From Cellulomonas xylanilytica (GTDB lineage: Bacteria > Actinomycetota > Actinomycetes > Actinomycetales > Cellulomonadaceae), in assembly GCF_007989805.1 (NCBI RefSeq), contig NZ_BJUB01000013.1, forward strand, positions 85,498 through 149,497: a stretch of 64,000 nt of DNA, in the 5' to 3' direction. Below are positions 1 to 8,803 of this stretch, in pieces. Position 1 is the first letter of the stretch; the number at the start of each line of letters is the position of its first letter. The notes beneath the pieces were generated by a model, which saw nothing but the letters and a program-made list of their open reading frames with translations, had not been told where the DNA came from and searched no databases. Made by a program: the position numbers and the translations under genes.

Positions 1-1386
1 GGCGCCCGACAGGTCGATCGTCGCCGGGAGGCACCAGAGATTCGGGACGTCCGGGCTCTCCTGCACCGCCTCGGCAAGAGGTGCTCCGTCGACCAGGACC
101 TCGTAGATCGACGGTGTCCCCGCTCGGTGCTCGACGCCGAGCGCGGTCGACGCGTTCCCCTGCGGGTCGTTGTCGAGCACGAGCACGTTCAGACCTGCCT
201 GAGCGAGGGCTGCCGCGATGTTGACGGTGGTCGTCGTCTTGCCGACGCCGCCCTTCTGGTTCGCGACCGTGATCACGCGTGTCTGCGCCGGACGCGGGAA
301 CCGACGCCCCTGCAGCTCGATCCGGCGCCGTGCATCCTGCTTGAGCTCCGCCATCAACGGCGTCTCATCGGTCACGGCGGGCAGGCTCTCGACCAGGGCA
401 GCGCGTCGCGTGTCCTCAGGATCGAGGTCGTGTCGGGGCGCCATGGGCGCGATGGTGTCACGCTCGCCGTCGACTTCTTCGGCATCAGGGCCGTCTGCTA
501 CGGGCGCGTCGGGTGTGACGTTCCCCGCAGGCGCGGCGACAGGCGAATCGAGCTCCGTCGGTGCGCCGGCTTCCAAGCCCTGACCTGCACGGACGTCCGT
601 GTCATCCCATGAACCGGTGGAACCTCCGGTAGGGCTCTCGCCCTCCCCCTCCATGGGTGTTCCACGTGAAACAGGGGCGGTCGGCACCGGTGCGCTCACC
701 ATCGGGATGTACGGCTCTCCCGCACTCACCGGCTTGCGGTCGGCCGTGCGCAGCTTCGCTGATGCGCCGCCCCCCTCGGGCGCCGATCGATCGTCAGTCG
801 GGACCGAAGCTGTCGACGTCGTCGAGCCAAAGCCCTCGGACTCTGGCGCCGCGAAACTCTGCGAAGCATCAGCGCCCGGACTGGGCGATCCGTCGGTGCT
901 CGCGGCGCCAACCTCGAGTGGTGCCGACGTTTCCTGCCCCGCCGGCGGCTCTTGGGAGCTGGCCGCACCCGACGACTGCGGTGCCGACGAACCGTGCTCA
1001 GGCAACGGCTGACCGGCGCTGGCGGCGACCTGGAGCGGTGAGCGGGACAGAGTCGGAGCTGTATCGGCCCCGGTCTGTGGCTGAGCCGGTGTCGCCGACG
1101 CGGAGAGCGGCTGCGACAAGGCGGCGGGCGCCGGCGTCGCCGACTGCGAAGGCGCGGAGGGGAACGCGGTCGCCTGCTGCGCGCCCTGAGGTTGGGGGGA
1201 TGCGAAGGACGGCTCGGCGGTTGGCACCGCGGGCTGAGTGGTCGGCGCCAACGGCGCTGCTGGACCAGCTGGCTGAGGCGTCCACTCAGCGGGTGCGTTC
1301 TGCTCTCCGCTCACCTGGCTCGGGGGGACCTCGGTCGCCTGAGTGGCAACGGCCTCTTCCTGTCGTCTCTTCTTCCTACCGAACAC
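1..1386 (-). CDS. parA: ParA-family chromosome-partitioning ATPase with a very long N-terminal extension (3' end outside window)
   Basis: ParA is the ATPase that, with ParB bound at parS, segregates replication origins. The deviant Walker A motif KGGVGKTT lies at about residues 378-385, followed by NIAAALAQAG and LDNDPQGNAS, all typical of ParA/Soj; the protein is cut by the window edge. The frame is open without a stop up to a GTG at 1386 that overlaps the end of rsmG by 11 bp and has a GGGAGG sequence about 9 bases upstream, and the protein would begin VFGRKKRRQEEA. This gives about 370 residues rich in Pro, Ala, Ser, Gln and Thr before the ATPase domain, whereas most ParA proteins have a short or no extension. 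A parS-like site is embedded in frame at 659-672. A shorter product from the ATG at 654 is possible. The ATPase assignment is secure; the start is inferred. Confidence 0.85.
   Translation of the reverse strand, partial: MFGRKKRRQEEAVATQATEVPPSQVSGEQNAPAEWTPQPAGPAAPLAPTTQPAVPTAEPSFASPQPQGAQQATAFPSAPSQSATPAPAALSQPLSASATPAQPQTGADTAPTLSRSPLQVAASAGQPLPEHGSSAPQSSGAASSQEPPAGQETSAPLEVGAASTDGSPSPGADASQSFAAPESEGFGSTTSTASVPTDDRSAPEGGGASAKLRTADRKPVSAGEPYIPMVSAPVPTAPVSRGTPMEGEGESPTGGSTGSWDDTDVRAGQGLEAGAPTELDSPVAAPAGNVTPDAPVADGPDAEEVDGERDTIAPMAPRHDLDPEDTRRAALVESLPAVTDETPLMAELKQDARRRIELQGRRFPRPAQTRVITVANQKGGVGKTTTTVNIAAALAQAGLNVLVLDNDPQGNASTALGVEHRAGTPSIYEVLVDGAPLAEAVQESPDVPNLWCLPATIDLSGA
659..672. other. 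parS-like site inside the parA reading frame
   Basis: GTTCCACGTGAAAC differs from the ParB-binding consensus GTTTCACGTGAAAC at one position. In frame it encodes Val-Ser-Arg-Gly-Thr of the ParA extension, five codons upstream of the internal ATG at 654. Confidence 0.75.
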
Positions 1387-2053
1387 CAGGCACTGCCTCC
1401 CGTACGACGCGAACCACCCTCGTCACCTCGACTCCCTCGATCGTGGGCGCATCGACGACGGATGCCACCCCTGCCCCGAGCTTGCGACCGACGTGCTTGG
1501 CCGCTTCGATCTCGTCTTCCGCCTTCGACCCCTTCAGCGCCACCAGCGTCCCGCCCTGACCGAGCAGCGGGATCGCCCAGCGGTACAGCTTGTCCAGAGC
1601 CGCGACCGCCCGCACGGTGACAGCGTCCCCGACCAGGTTGCCGTGCTCGTCCTGCGCCCGCCCACGGCGAACGACGACATTGTCGAGTCGCAACGTCTCG
1701 GCAACCTCGCTCAACCAGTCGGTCCGTCGCTCCATCGGCTCCAGAAGCACCACTTCAGCCGTCGGCACCATCGCGGCGACGACGACCCCGGGTAGGCCTG
1801 CTCCGCTCCCCAGGTCGATGATCCGACCCTCCGTGGGAAGGAACGGCACCACAGCAGCCGAGTTCAGGAGGTGGCGCTCCCACAGACGTGAGAACTCTCG
1901 CGGGCCGACGAGACCTCGGAGCTCACCTTGGTCAATCAGTAGGTCGTGGAAGCCCTTCACCGCTGGCCAGGCAGGCCCGAAGAAGGGTTCGAGTCGCGCA
2001 TCGCCGTCGAGCGGGTCTGCTCCGTCGGTCGTGGCCGACTGAGCTTCCATCAC
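1376..2053 (-). CDS. rsmG: 16S rRNA (guanine527-N7)-methyltransferase RsmG
   Basis: RsmG (GidB) uses S-adenosylmethionine to methylate N7 of G527 in 16S rRNA. The 225-residue length is normal for actinobacteria. The SAM-binding motif IIDLGSGAGLPGVV lies at about residues 77-90, the acidic LLEP ribose-binding segment at about 103-106, and the family-typical VTVRAVAALDKL and LVALKGSKA segments follow. GTG at 2053 has AGGGGA seven bases upstream; ATG at 2050 is an equally possible start. Its stop overlaps the parA start, so the two are probably co-transcribed. In most actinobacteria jag directly precedes rsmG; here they are separated by about 4.8 kb, and a perfect parS lies 16 bp upstream of rsmG. 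Confidence 0.93.
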   Translation of the reverse strand: MMEAQSATTDGADPLDGDARLEPFFGPAWPAVKGFHDLLIDQGELRGLVGPREFSRLWERHLLNSAAVVPFLPTEGRIIDLGSGAGLPGVVVAAMVPTAEVVLLEPMERRTDWLSEVAETLRLDNVVVRRGRAQDEHGNLVGDAVTVRAVAALDKLYRWAIPLLGQGGTLVALKGSKAEDEIEAAKHVGRKLGAGVASVVDAPTIEGVEVTRVVRVVREAVPGVR

Positions 2054-2068
2054 CGCGACATCCCCTAG

Positions 2069-2082
2069 GTTTCACGTGAAAC
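2069..2082. other. parS site (perfect consensus)
   Basis: GTTTCACGTGAAAC matches the bacterial ParB-binding consensus exactly and is a perfect palindrome. It lies 16 bp upstream of the rsmG start. Confidence 0.92.
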
Positions 2083-2997
2083 GAGAACGCATGAGCCGCT
2101 TCCTCCAGCTCCACACGCCGCGCGACGAACCGCACTTGGCTCGCCGCGGCCCTACCGTACCGTGCTGCGCTCCGCAGACCCTCCTGTCCACACGGGCCAC
2201 GCCTTCGGATCTCCGAGCCGACTTCCTGCCGTGCACGGTGCGCGGTTGCTGCGGATCGGGCCCATGCCTCGCGGCACCATCGCTGCGGCACCGCCCTGAT
2301 CCGCCCTGATCCGCCCTGTTCCCTGGTGGCTGAGTTCACCAACAATCGGAGCGGTCCTCGCCTGCCCACGTTCTCGACACAGCGGTCCCCTGACACCACC
2401 TCAGGCGCGCCCGCATACGACGCCTCATTGCGCGCTCGACTCTCTGCATGCACTAGCCGACGCCGATTCCTGCCCGCCAGTCGCAGAACCCAGTAACACC
2501 GCACCATTGGAACTGCGGAGGCCCATCGGGCGGCATGAGCCCTCGCGTGAACCCGTACCTGACAACGTGTCCCCGCCGGGGGTGCGCATCTCTTCGACAT
2601 AACAGTCGCTCCGGGACCTCGCCCCGGAGAGACAAGCGCGCGGCTCCGTCTGCGGTCGACTGGTGCCCCTGCCGGGAGCAGAGATCGCGTCGGCTAGCTC
2701 GACGCTTCCCACCTACGGTCCCCCAACGGGTCCAGCCGGTGCGGAGGGCGCTAGCTACGCCCGCGCATCGCAGGGTGAGCCGATCGCGTGGAAGTTGTCC
2801 TGCAAGCCTGCGCGCAGGGGATCCCCCATCCCCGGCTCCACGAGCGACGTGCGCCTGTGCGTGTCGATGCTGTCCTGGGCCGGCACGCCCGGGACCATCG
2901 CGAAATGAGATCCGTCTTGGCGGTGGCCCCGCTTCGGTGTGGAAGGGCGAATGGTGCACTCTCCGATGACGAGTTCGGGCGGGCCACTCAGCAAGTT

Positions 2998-3011
2998 GTT
3001 TCACGTGGAAC
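2998..3011. other. parS-type site (one mismatch)
   Basis: GTTTCACGTGGAAC carries one substitution in the right arm. This variant recurs at 4939, 6042 and 6679, which suggests that it is functional here. Confidence 0.82.
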
Positions 3012-3167
3012 GACGATCGGCGTAGCCCGCAGCGCAGGCACCTCGCGGTGACCGCGTACTCACCAGCTCCACGTGTCCGCGATGCTGGGCTCGGCTCCCC
3101 CTCGAGCGAGCGCGCAGTGCGCATGGAGCAGGAACGGGACGGAAGATACTCGCTTCCCCTAGCGGTT

Positions 3168-3270
3168 CCGGCTCAGCGTCACTCGCCCCGGCTCAGCGGC
3201 ACTCGCCGGCTCGGCGGCACTCGCCGGCTCGGCGGCACTCGCCCCGGCTCGGCGGCACTCGCCCGGCTCC
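3168..3270. repeat. degenerate 18-20-bp tandem repeat
   Basis: About five head-to-tail copies of GGCTCGGCGGCACTCGCC with small variations (GGCTCAGCGTCACTCGCC, GGCTCAGCGGCACTCGCC) and occasional CC insertions. Further decayed copies (GGCTCCGCCGCAATGGC, GGCTCAGGCGGTATGGCC) continue to about 3320. It lies between the parS sites at 2998 and 4215. Confidence 0.8.
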
Positions 3271-3809
3271 GCCGCAATGGCATGACTCCGCGGCACCGGC
3301 CCGGCTCAGGCGGTATGGCCCGAAACAGCGATACCGGTCCGGGTCATCGCCTGATGTCCGGCTCAGCGGCAGCGATCACCTCACCGGTCGTTACGCCCGT
3401 CGCCACGGTGGGAAGGTGGTCGCGGCGCTTGGAGGTTGGCATCCCATTGCCCGAGAGGACAGGCTGGTCAGTCGCCTGACGTCGGGATGTCGGTAGCCCG
3501 CACCTCGCGCGAATTCCGGCTCAAGGGCAAAGGCCGGGCTCAGGCGGCAACGGTCGGCTCCCCAGCGCCGGTCTCAGGGGCAGCGGTCGGCTCCCCAGCG
3601 CCGCCCCTGTATGACGGCGACAGACAGCCCAGCGACACCGGCCGGCCCACGTCGCAGCGGTCCGTACGAGGACGCGACTATCGCCAGCTTCGCGACAGGC
3701 CACACGCTGACCAGCGATGGCTGACAGCCCGCCAGCCGTCCGTCGCGTCGACGAGGCCTCGGTCCTTGCGATCGACGGGCGCGCATGGCTCGGCAGCGGC
3801 GGCCGCCCG

Positions 3810-4060
3810 GCATGAGGAGACTCTTCCGGCGGACGGTAGCGTTCTGGCTTCGCGCCAGGAGACCGGCTGATGGCGGCCGCCCGGCACGGCAGCCGCCCGG
3901 CACGGGACACTTCCCATCGGGCGGCAGCGTTCCGGGTTCGGGCGAGATGCTCTCTGACGGCAGGCGCCCAGTGCGGCGGGGCGCTCAGCGCGAACACCCT
4001 CCCGGCCGACGGCAGCGTTCCGGCTTCAGGGCAAGCCGGCAGACGGCGGCTTCCCGGCGC
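3810..4060. repeat. three decayed copies of an ~85-90-bp repeat
   Basis: A core of the type GGCNGACGGCAGCGTTCCGG followed by YTTCRGGC recurs at about 3828, 3919 and 4004, spaced about 91 and 85 bp. Copies are only moderately alike, so the array appears old. No coding function is evident. Confidence 0.6.
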
Positions 4061-4214
4061 TACGACAATCTGACGGCCACCCGGCGACGTCCGCGTGCGC
4101 AGGTCTCTCGACACCCGCGAGTTGCGCCTGGCGGGCCTCGACAGAGACTCAGCGTCATTTCCAGGGCTACGTCCCGCGATGATCAGGGCGTCGGTGGAGG
4201 GCAGGTCCGCGTTC

Positions 4215-4228
4215 GTTTCACGTGAAAC
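4215..4228. other. parS site (perfect consensus)
   Basis: GTTTCACGTGAAAC, exact match to the consensus palindrome, just right of the decayed repeats. Confidence 0.92.
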
Positions 4229-4751
4229 GGCAATCCGGGAGCATTCTGCTGGCCCACTCCCTGGGTAGGTCAGTTCAGGCCAAGAGTTGGACGCCCGAGC
4301 TGTGCGCCGTCAGGCTCGTGCAGCGGGTGACCTGGAGCAGCTCTCACGTTCCAGTAGGTGGACGCCGGACCGCCAACGGGCTCCGCGGCCGGCGTCGAGT
4401 AGTTCTCAGCCCACGTTGCGCTCAAGGCTGGTCGCCACGTCCTGCGTGCACAATGGTCGCGGGTGGCAGGCGCTCCGGAACCTTGTCGGTGGTTCGTGCA
4501 ACGCGCGGCCGAGTACCAGGGCGAGGACGAGGACGGGATGGTGTCGCGCAGCGTCGACGCCCCGCGCGGCACTTCCCCACTCCACCAGCAGTTCAATGAC
4601 CGCCCGCGCCGTCCGAGCGTCTTGCACGCGCCTCCCGTGTTCAACTGGCCAGCGGCACGGTGCGCTTCAGGGGGATGCAGACTCGAAAGAAGGCATCGCA
4701 GCGGCGACATTTCCCGTGGCACTGGTAGCGCTGCGACACCGGTATACCTGG

Positions 4752-4912
4752 ATGCCTGACGCCTGACGCCTGAGGCCTGAGGCCTGACGCCCAACGCCTC
4801 ACACCACACACATCACGCCACACGCCTGATGCCTGATGCCTGATGCCTGGTGCTTGGTGCCTGGTGCCTGGTGCCTGGTGCCTGGTGCCTGGTGCCTGGT
4901 GCCTGGTGCCTG
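4752..4912. repeat. 23-unit, 7-bp tandem repeat (minisatellite-like)
   Basis: The whole 161 bp can be read as 23 units of 7 bp with no phase break. Units drift from left to right: ATGCCTG, ACGCCTG and AGGCCTG at the left, decayed units such as ACACCAC and ACACATC in the middle, then ATGCCTG, and finally eight consecutive GTGCCTG (4857-4912). The homogeneous right end is the youngest part and ends 26 bp before the parS at 4939. Arrays of this kind change length by replication slippage. Confidence 0.95.
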
Positions 4913-4938
4913 GGTGAGTGGACCAGCAGAACTGCGAT

Positions 4939-4952
4939 GTTTCACGTGGAAC
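4939..4952. other. parS-type site (one mismatch)
   Basis: GTTTCACGTGGAAC, 26 bp right of the heptamer array. Confidence 0.82.
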
Positions 4953-5469
4953 CGGGCGGCACGTCAGATCGCTTCCAACCCCCGCCCCGAGCCCAGCGCG
5001 ATGCCGCCGCGGCGCTGCGACGCCCCGAACCACTCCGGTTGGACGGAACGAGGGCCAGCTCCCACGTTGTCTTGGCCCTCGGGGAGGCGGCCTCCGCGGA
5101 GCACGTCCGTCCTGGTCCCGAAGCGGGGGATGATGCCCGGCGCACCATCGGATGCGTCTCTGATGTCAGTCGCGCGAAGCGCGATCCTCGTTCCAGATCG
5201 TGGGCGTCAACCTTGCCAGGTTCCGGCTCTAAGTCGTGAGCCGCAGGCGTTCGGCCACACGGCTCAGTGTCCGATTGGCCGTCTGCATGAACGGCTACGG
5301 GCCATCTCGCGAAGCGCTCGATCCGCAAGCGACGGATCGACCTACCATCCACGGCCTCCCGCGAGAGCCACGGCTCGTCACAGCACGACTGGTCTCCTCC
5401 CAACCAGCACTGTTCCAGAGCATCGAAGTGGATCGCCCCGATGCGTCGATAGAACGATCGGTCGGTCGC

Positions 5470-5483
5470 GTTTCACGTGAAAC
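5470..5483. other. parS site (perfect consensus)
   Basis: GTTTCACGTGAAAC, exact palindrome, 145 bp from the next site at 5615, the closest pair in the block. Confidence 0.92.
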
Positions 5484-5614
5484 ACGGCAACTGAGGCGGG
5501 TGGAGAGCTCGGAAGAGGATTGGCCTCGACCGCGTCGTGCACGGCTACACCTTGGACAATCGGCACGGCGGCGCGTGTGCCGTCGATCCCCGGTTCGAGG
5601 ACGTCCCTGTCATG

Positions 5615-5628
5615 GTTCCACGTGAAAC
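5615..5628. other. parS-type site (one mismatch)
   Basis: GTTCCACGTGAAAC, the same variant as the site inside parA at 659. Confidence 0.82.
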
Positions 5629-6041
5629 AGCGAAGCCCGGCTGCTGACCGGGCGTGGACGCCTCGGCGGCTGGAGGTGGACCGATGAGGTTCTTCAGCTG
5701 ACGCATCGTCACCGTGCGGTGATGATCCTCCGGCAGGACTGCGACCCTCGCCGTAAACGACCCTGCACGGGACAGATCGTGTTCCGGATGCGCGACGCGG
5801 AGGCTTCCTTTCGCTGATCGCATCGCCGTCGACGCTCCTGGGCACTCAAGTAGTTCCGGACGCGCGCGTCCCGCCGAGACGGGTACCTCACCCCTGTGTC
5901 TACTCCGCCGGGTGTGCTTGCTGCTCTCTCCGCCTCCGCCACGCGCCGGCCACCACCTGCTGTCCGACGCTCTTTGCGTCCCCCACGACAGCACATCGCT
6001 GCATCCGAACGCACCGCCGTGCCATCGACCCGTTCCAGTGT

Positions 6042-6055
6042 GTTTCACGTGGAAC
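6042..6055. other. parS-type site (one mismatch)
   Basis: GTTTCACGTGGAAC, preceded by T as in the extended 16-bp consensus. Confidence 0.82.
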
Positions 6056-6678
6056 GATCCTGCCCCCGCGATCCGAGCGGGCAGCTGACACGTGGGGTCC
6101 CGGGCGACGACAAGCACCGGCGCGCTACGCGCGAGCACACGGCCATGAGGACGCCACTCTCCCGTCCACAGAGCTCAGCCCGGTTCGACTACATCGACAC
6201 CCCGGTCGGCGCATACGTCGCACGGAGGACACGAGGCGCCGTGCACACCGAACAGGGTGTTCGAACTCCTACCAGCGAGTCCACCCGTTCCACGGCAGCT
6301 CCCCGTCCCTGTCGGTGAAGACCTGTCAGCCGGGCCACCACCGGCACCGACCACCCTGCAGCGCCCAGACGATGCTGCGACCGACGATGAGGCGGGGGTT
6401 GGAACGCGCGCTCCGCGTCGGCGACGACGACGATGCGCCGCCCGATCCGTGCCTGTGCGAAGCCGGTGGGTCCCCACTGAATCCCCGCTACTCGCGCAGG
6501 GCGGACGGGCACGAGAGCGTGCCGAGTTGTCACCATGGCCAGCGCTCCAGGGCTGACAGCGAAGGACCTCATCAAGACGGCACATTCACGTCCGCTGAGT
6601 CATGCGGCGACGGCTGCTGGGGCGGGCGGCACGACTCACATTGAACGTCGTCGCACGTGACCCCCGCGCACCCCGGAT

Positions 6679-6692
6679 GTTTCACGTGGAAC
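6679..6692. other. parS-type site (one mismatch)
   Basis: GTTTCACGTGGAAC, the right-most site, 75 bp beyond the khpB terminator. Confidence 0.82.
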
Positions 6693-6766
6693 CAGCGAGC
6701 GCTCCACATCGGCAGCTGAGCGGAGAGGCGCCTGCCGAGGAGCGGCCCGGCACACGGGGAAACGAC

Positions 6767-6800
6767 GAAGGGGCGGGCCCGCAGGCCCACCCCTTCATTT
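6767..6800 (-). terminator. intrinsic terminator of the rpmH-khpB operon
   Basis: GAAGGGGTGGGCC and GGCCCGCCCCTTC form a 13-bp stem (read on the minus strand) 18 bp past the khpB stop. The T-run is weak, as is usual in high-GC genomes. Confidence 0.75.
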
Positions 6801-6817
6801 CCGTGCAGGAACACGCA

Positions 6818-7333
6818 TCATGCGGGTCGAATCACCACGTGGCGGTTCGGCTCGACGCCGTCGGAGTCGCTCGACATCCCCGCAGAGGCGACGGCGTCGT
6901 GGACAACCTTGCGCTCGAAGGGGTTCATGGCATCGAGGGCGACGGCCTCGCCAGACTCCTTGACGCGTGCGATGGCCTCTTCGGCCACGGCGACCAGCTC
7001 CGCCCGGCGCGCGGAGCGGTATCCGGCGACATCGAGCATGAGACGGCTGCGCTCACCGGTCTTGGCCTGGACGGCGAGACGGGTCAGCTCCTGGAGGGCG
7101 TCGAGGACCTCCCCGTCGGGGCCGGCCAGGCGCGAGAGCGACCGGTCGGCCGGGTCCTCGGAGACGATCTCCACGGCGGCTCTGCCGTGGTCGATGTCGA
7201 TGTCGATGTCACCGTCGAGGTCCGCGATGTCGAGCAGCTCCTCGAGGTAGTCGGCTGCGATCTCGCCCTCTTCCTCGAGGCGCTTCGTGCTGGTGCTCTC
7301 GACGGATTCGGCGTCGGGCTGGGTCGAGGTCAT
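6818..7333 (-). CDS. khpB: KhpB/Jag/EloR RNA-binding protein (KH and R3H domains)
   Basis: Cytoplasmic RNA-binding protein of the Jag/KhpB/EloR family, which acts with KhpA in regulating cell elongation and division in other bacteria. This 171-residue form lacks the Jag_N domain: an acidic N-terminus (about 1-30) is followed by a KH-like domain (about 35-105, with the LAGPDGEVLDALQELTRL core) and a C-terminal R3H domain (about 110-171, ending GVEPNRHVVIRPA). The ATG at 7333 has GGAGAGAG upstream. It is last in the rpmH-rnpA-yidD-yidC-khpB run and is followed by a terminator. Confidence 0.92.
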   Translation of the reverse strand: MTSTQPDAESVESTSTKRLEEEGEIAADYLEELLDIADLDGDIDIDIDHGRAAVEIVSEDPADRSLSRLAGPDGEVLDALQELTRLAVQAKTGERSRLMLDVAGYRSARRAELVAVAEEAIARVKESGEAVALDAMNPFERKVVHDAVASAGMSSDSDGVEPNRHVVIRPA

Positions 7334-7368
7334 GGAGTTCTCTCTCCGATCAACGTCGCGCGGGTGCG

Positions 7369-8478
7369 CTACTTCTTTGGCTTGGTGGGCTTGCCGGGCG
7401 CAGGTGTACCGGGTCCGTCGCCGTCCTTGGGAGCGGCCGGCTTGGGAGAGCCTGGCTTCGACGATGCCGGCCTCGGAGTGGCCGGCTTAGGAGCGGCCGG
7501 CTTGTCCTGGATCTCCTCGATCACGGGCCGCGGCTTGTTGCGGTCCTTGCGCTTCGGCTGCTCGCGCTGTCCGCGCGGCTTCTCCTCGATGATCACCGGG
7601 GCAGCGGCGTCTTCCTCGATGACACCGTGCGCCTTGGCCTTCTTCGCCTTGCGCTCCTTCATGGCGATCTCCGCCTGGGAGCCGGGGGCCGGCATGCGAC
7701 GGATCGTGTAGAACTGCTGGCCCATCGACCACAGGTTGGTGGTGGTCCAGTAGATGAGGACACCGATGGGGAAGTTGACGCCGGAGAACGCGAAGATCAG
7801 CGGCAGCACGTAGAGCAGCACCTTCTGCTGCTGAGCCATCGGGCCCTGGAGTGCGGCCGGCGGCATGTTCTTCATGGTCAGCTGACGCTGCGTGAGGAAG
7901 GTGGTGGCCGACATCGCGATGATCAGGACGACCGTGACCACCTGGATGTGCCAGTTGCCGTCGGCCCGCATGAACGTGCCGGAGAGCGGGGCACCGAAGA
8001 TGGTGGCGTTCTCGGCCTGCTCGGCGAGCTCCGGGGTCAGCGGGCCGATCTGCGGGTAGCTGCCGTTCGCGATGCGCGGCAGCTCGATGAGCACTCGGAA
8101 CAGCGCGAAGAAGATGGGGGACTGCAGGAGGATCGGCAGGCACGATGCGAACGGGTTGGTGCCGTGCTCGCGGTAGAGCGCCATCGTCTCGCGGCTCATC
8201 GCCTCGCGGGACGCGGGGTCCGTCTTGCCCTTGTACTTCTTCTGGATCGCCTGCATCTCGGGTGCCAGCAGCTGCATGCCGCGCGACGCCTTGATCTGCC
8301 GGAAGAAGAGCGGGATCAGCAGGATCCGGATGACGATCACGAGGCCCACGATGGACAGCGACCAGGCGGCGCCCCCAGCGGGGTCGAGGCCGATCGCGGT
8401 GAACAGCGAGTGGAACTGGACCATGATCCAGGCCACGACGACCATGATCGGTTTGAGCAGACCGTCGAACCAGTCCAT
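7369..8478 (-). CDS. yidC: Membrane protein insertase YidC/Oxa1
   Basis: YidC inserts membrane proteins alone or with SecYEG. The 369-residue protein begins with a hydrophobic segment, carries the Oxa1-type core with the LLIPLFFRQIKASRGMQ region containing the hydrophilic-groove arginine, a cytoplasmic hairpin (PEMQAIQKKYKGKTD), and later membrane segments including FALFRVLIELP and LPLIFAFSGVNFPIGVLIYW. The C-tail after about residue 270 is basic, then becomes a Pro/Ala/Lys repeat ([19 protein letters not shown] and similar) of low complexity. GAGGAG precedes the ATG. Confidence 0.95.
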   Translation of the reverse strand: MDWFDGLLKPIMVVVAWIMVQFHSLFTAIGLDPAGGAAWSLSIVGLVIVIRILLIPLFFRQIKASRGMQLLAPEMQAIQKKYKGKTDPASREAMSRETMALYREHGTNPFASCLPILLQSPIFFALFRVLIELPRIANGSYPQIGPLTPELAEQAENATIFGAPLSGTFMRADGNWHIQVVTVVLIIAMSATTFLTQRQLTMKNMPPAALQGPMAQQQKVLLYVLPLIFAFSGVNFPIGVLIYWTTTNLWSMGQQFYTIRRMPAPGSQAEIAMKERKAKKAKAHGVIEEDAAAPVIIEEKPRGQREQPKRKDRNKPRPVIEEIQDKPAAPKPATPRPASSKPGSPKPAAPKDGDGPGTPAPGKPTKPKK

Positions 8479-8499
8479 CGGGCAGAACTCCTCGGGGGG

Positions 8500-8796
8500 T
8501 CAGTGTGTGGACGGGGCCACGTCGTGATGGTGATGGACGGGACGTGCTGGTGGAACGTCGTCCACGCCACCCAGGTTCCAGGGGTTGCAGCGGAGCACCC
8601 GCCAGACGGCGAGCCCTGTCCCGCGGATCGCGCCGTGGCGCTGCACCGCGATGACGGCGTACTGCGAGCAGGACGGGTAGAACTTGCAGGTCGGTGGTGT
8701 CAGCGGCGAGATGAACCGCTGGTACCCCCGGAGCAGGAGGAGCAGGAGCCGGCCTGGAGCACGGACTATCGCGTGGACGACGGGATGAGTAGTCAT
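8500..8796 (-). CDS. yidD: Membrane protein insertion efficiency factor YidD
   Basis: Small (98 aa) membrane-associated factor that helps YidC. It shows the full family signature: [24 protein letters not shown] (about residues 24-47), [18 protein letters not shown], with the conserved cysteines and the GGVDDVP end. I chose the ATG at 8796, seven bases after the rnpA stop; the longer frame upstream runs into rnpA. The C-terminus contains a run of four histidines. Confidence 0.93.
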   Translation of the reverse strand: MTTHPVVHAIVRAPGRLLLLLLRGYQRFISPLTPPTCKFYPSCSQYAVIAVQRHGAIRGTGLAVWRVLRCNPWNLGGVDDVPPARPVHHHHDVAPSTH

Positions 8797-8803
8797 GGGA
8801 TGA

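Larger units (their letters stand above)
2054..6817. other. gene-free, parS-rich presumptive centromere block
   Basis: I see no credible gene in these 4.76 kb between khpB and rsmG. Open frames occur on both strands but are Arg/Pro/Ser/Ala-rich, mutually overlapping, lack good ribosome-binding sites and match no family I know. What it does hold is eight parS-type sites (2069, 2998, 4215, 4939, 5470, 5615, 6042, 6679) and degenerate tandem repeats at 3168-3270, 3551-3602 (a 19-bp exact repeat, copies 33 bp apart), about 3810-4060 and 4752-4912. Normally the genes on either side are nearly adjacent. The simplest reading is an expanded centromere for ParB loading; small RNAs cannot be excluded. 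Confidence 0.7.

Noticed and set aside
3521..4114. 197-codon minus-strand frame in the parS-rich block
   Set aside because: Rich in Arg, Ser and Ala, overlaps repeats and frames in other phases, and matches no known family. Treated as non-coding.
4752..4912. CRISPR array
   Set aside because: The units are 7 bp with no spacers and no cas genes nearby; it is a simple tandem repeat.
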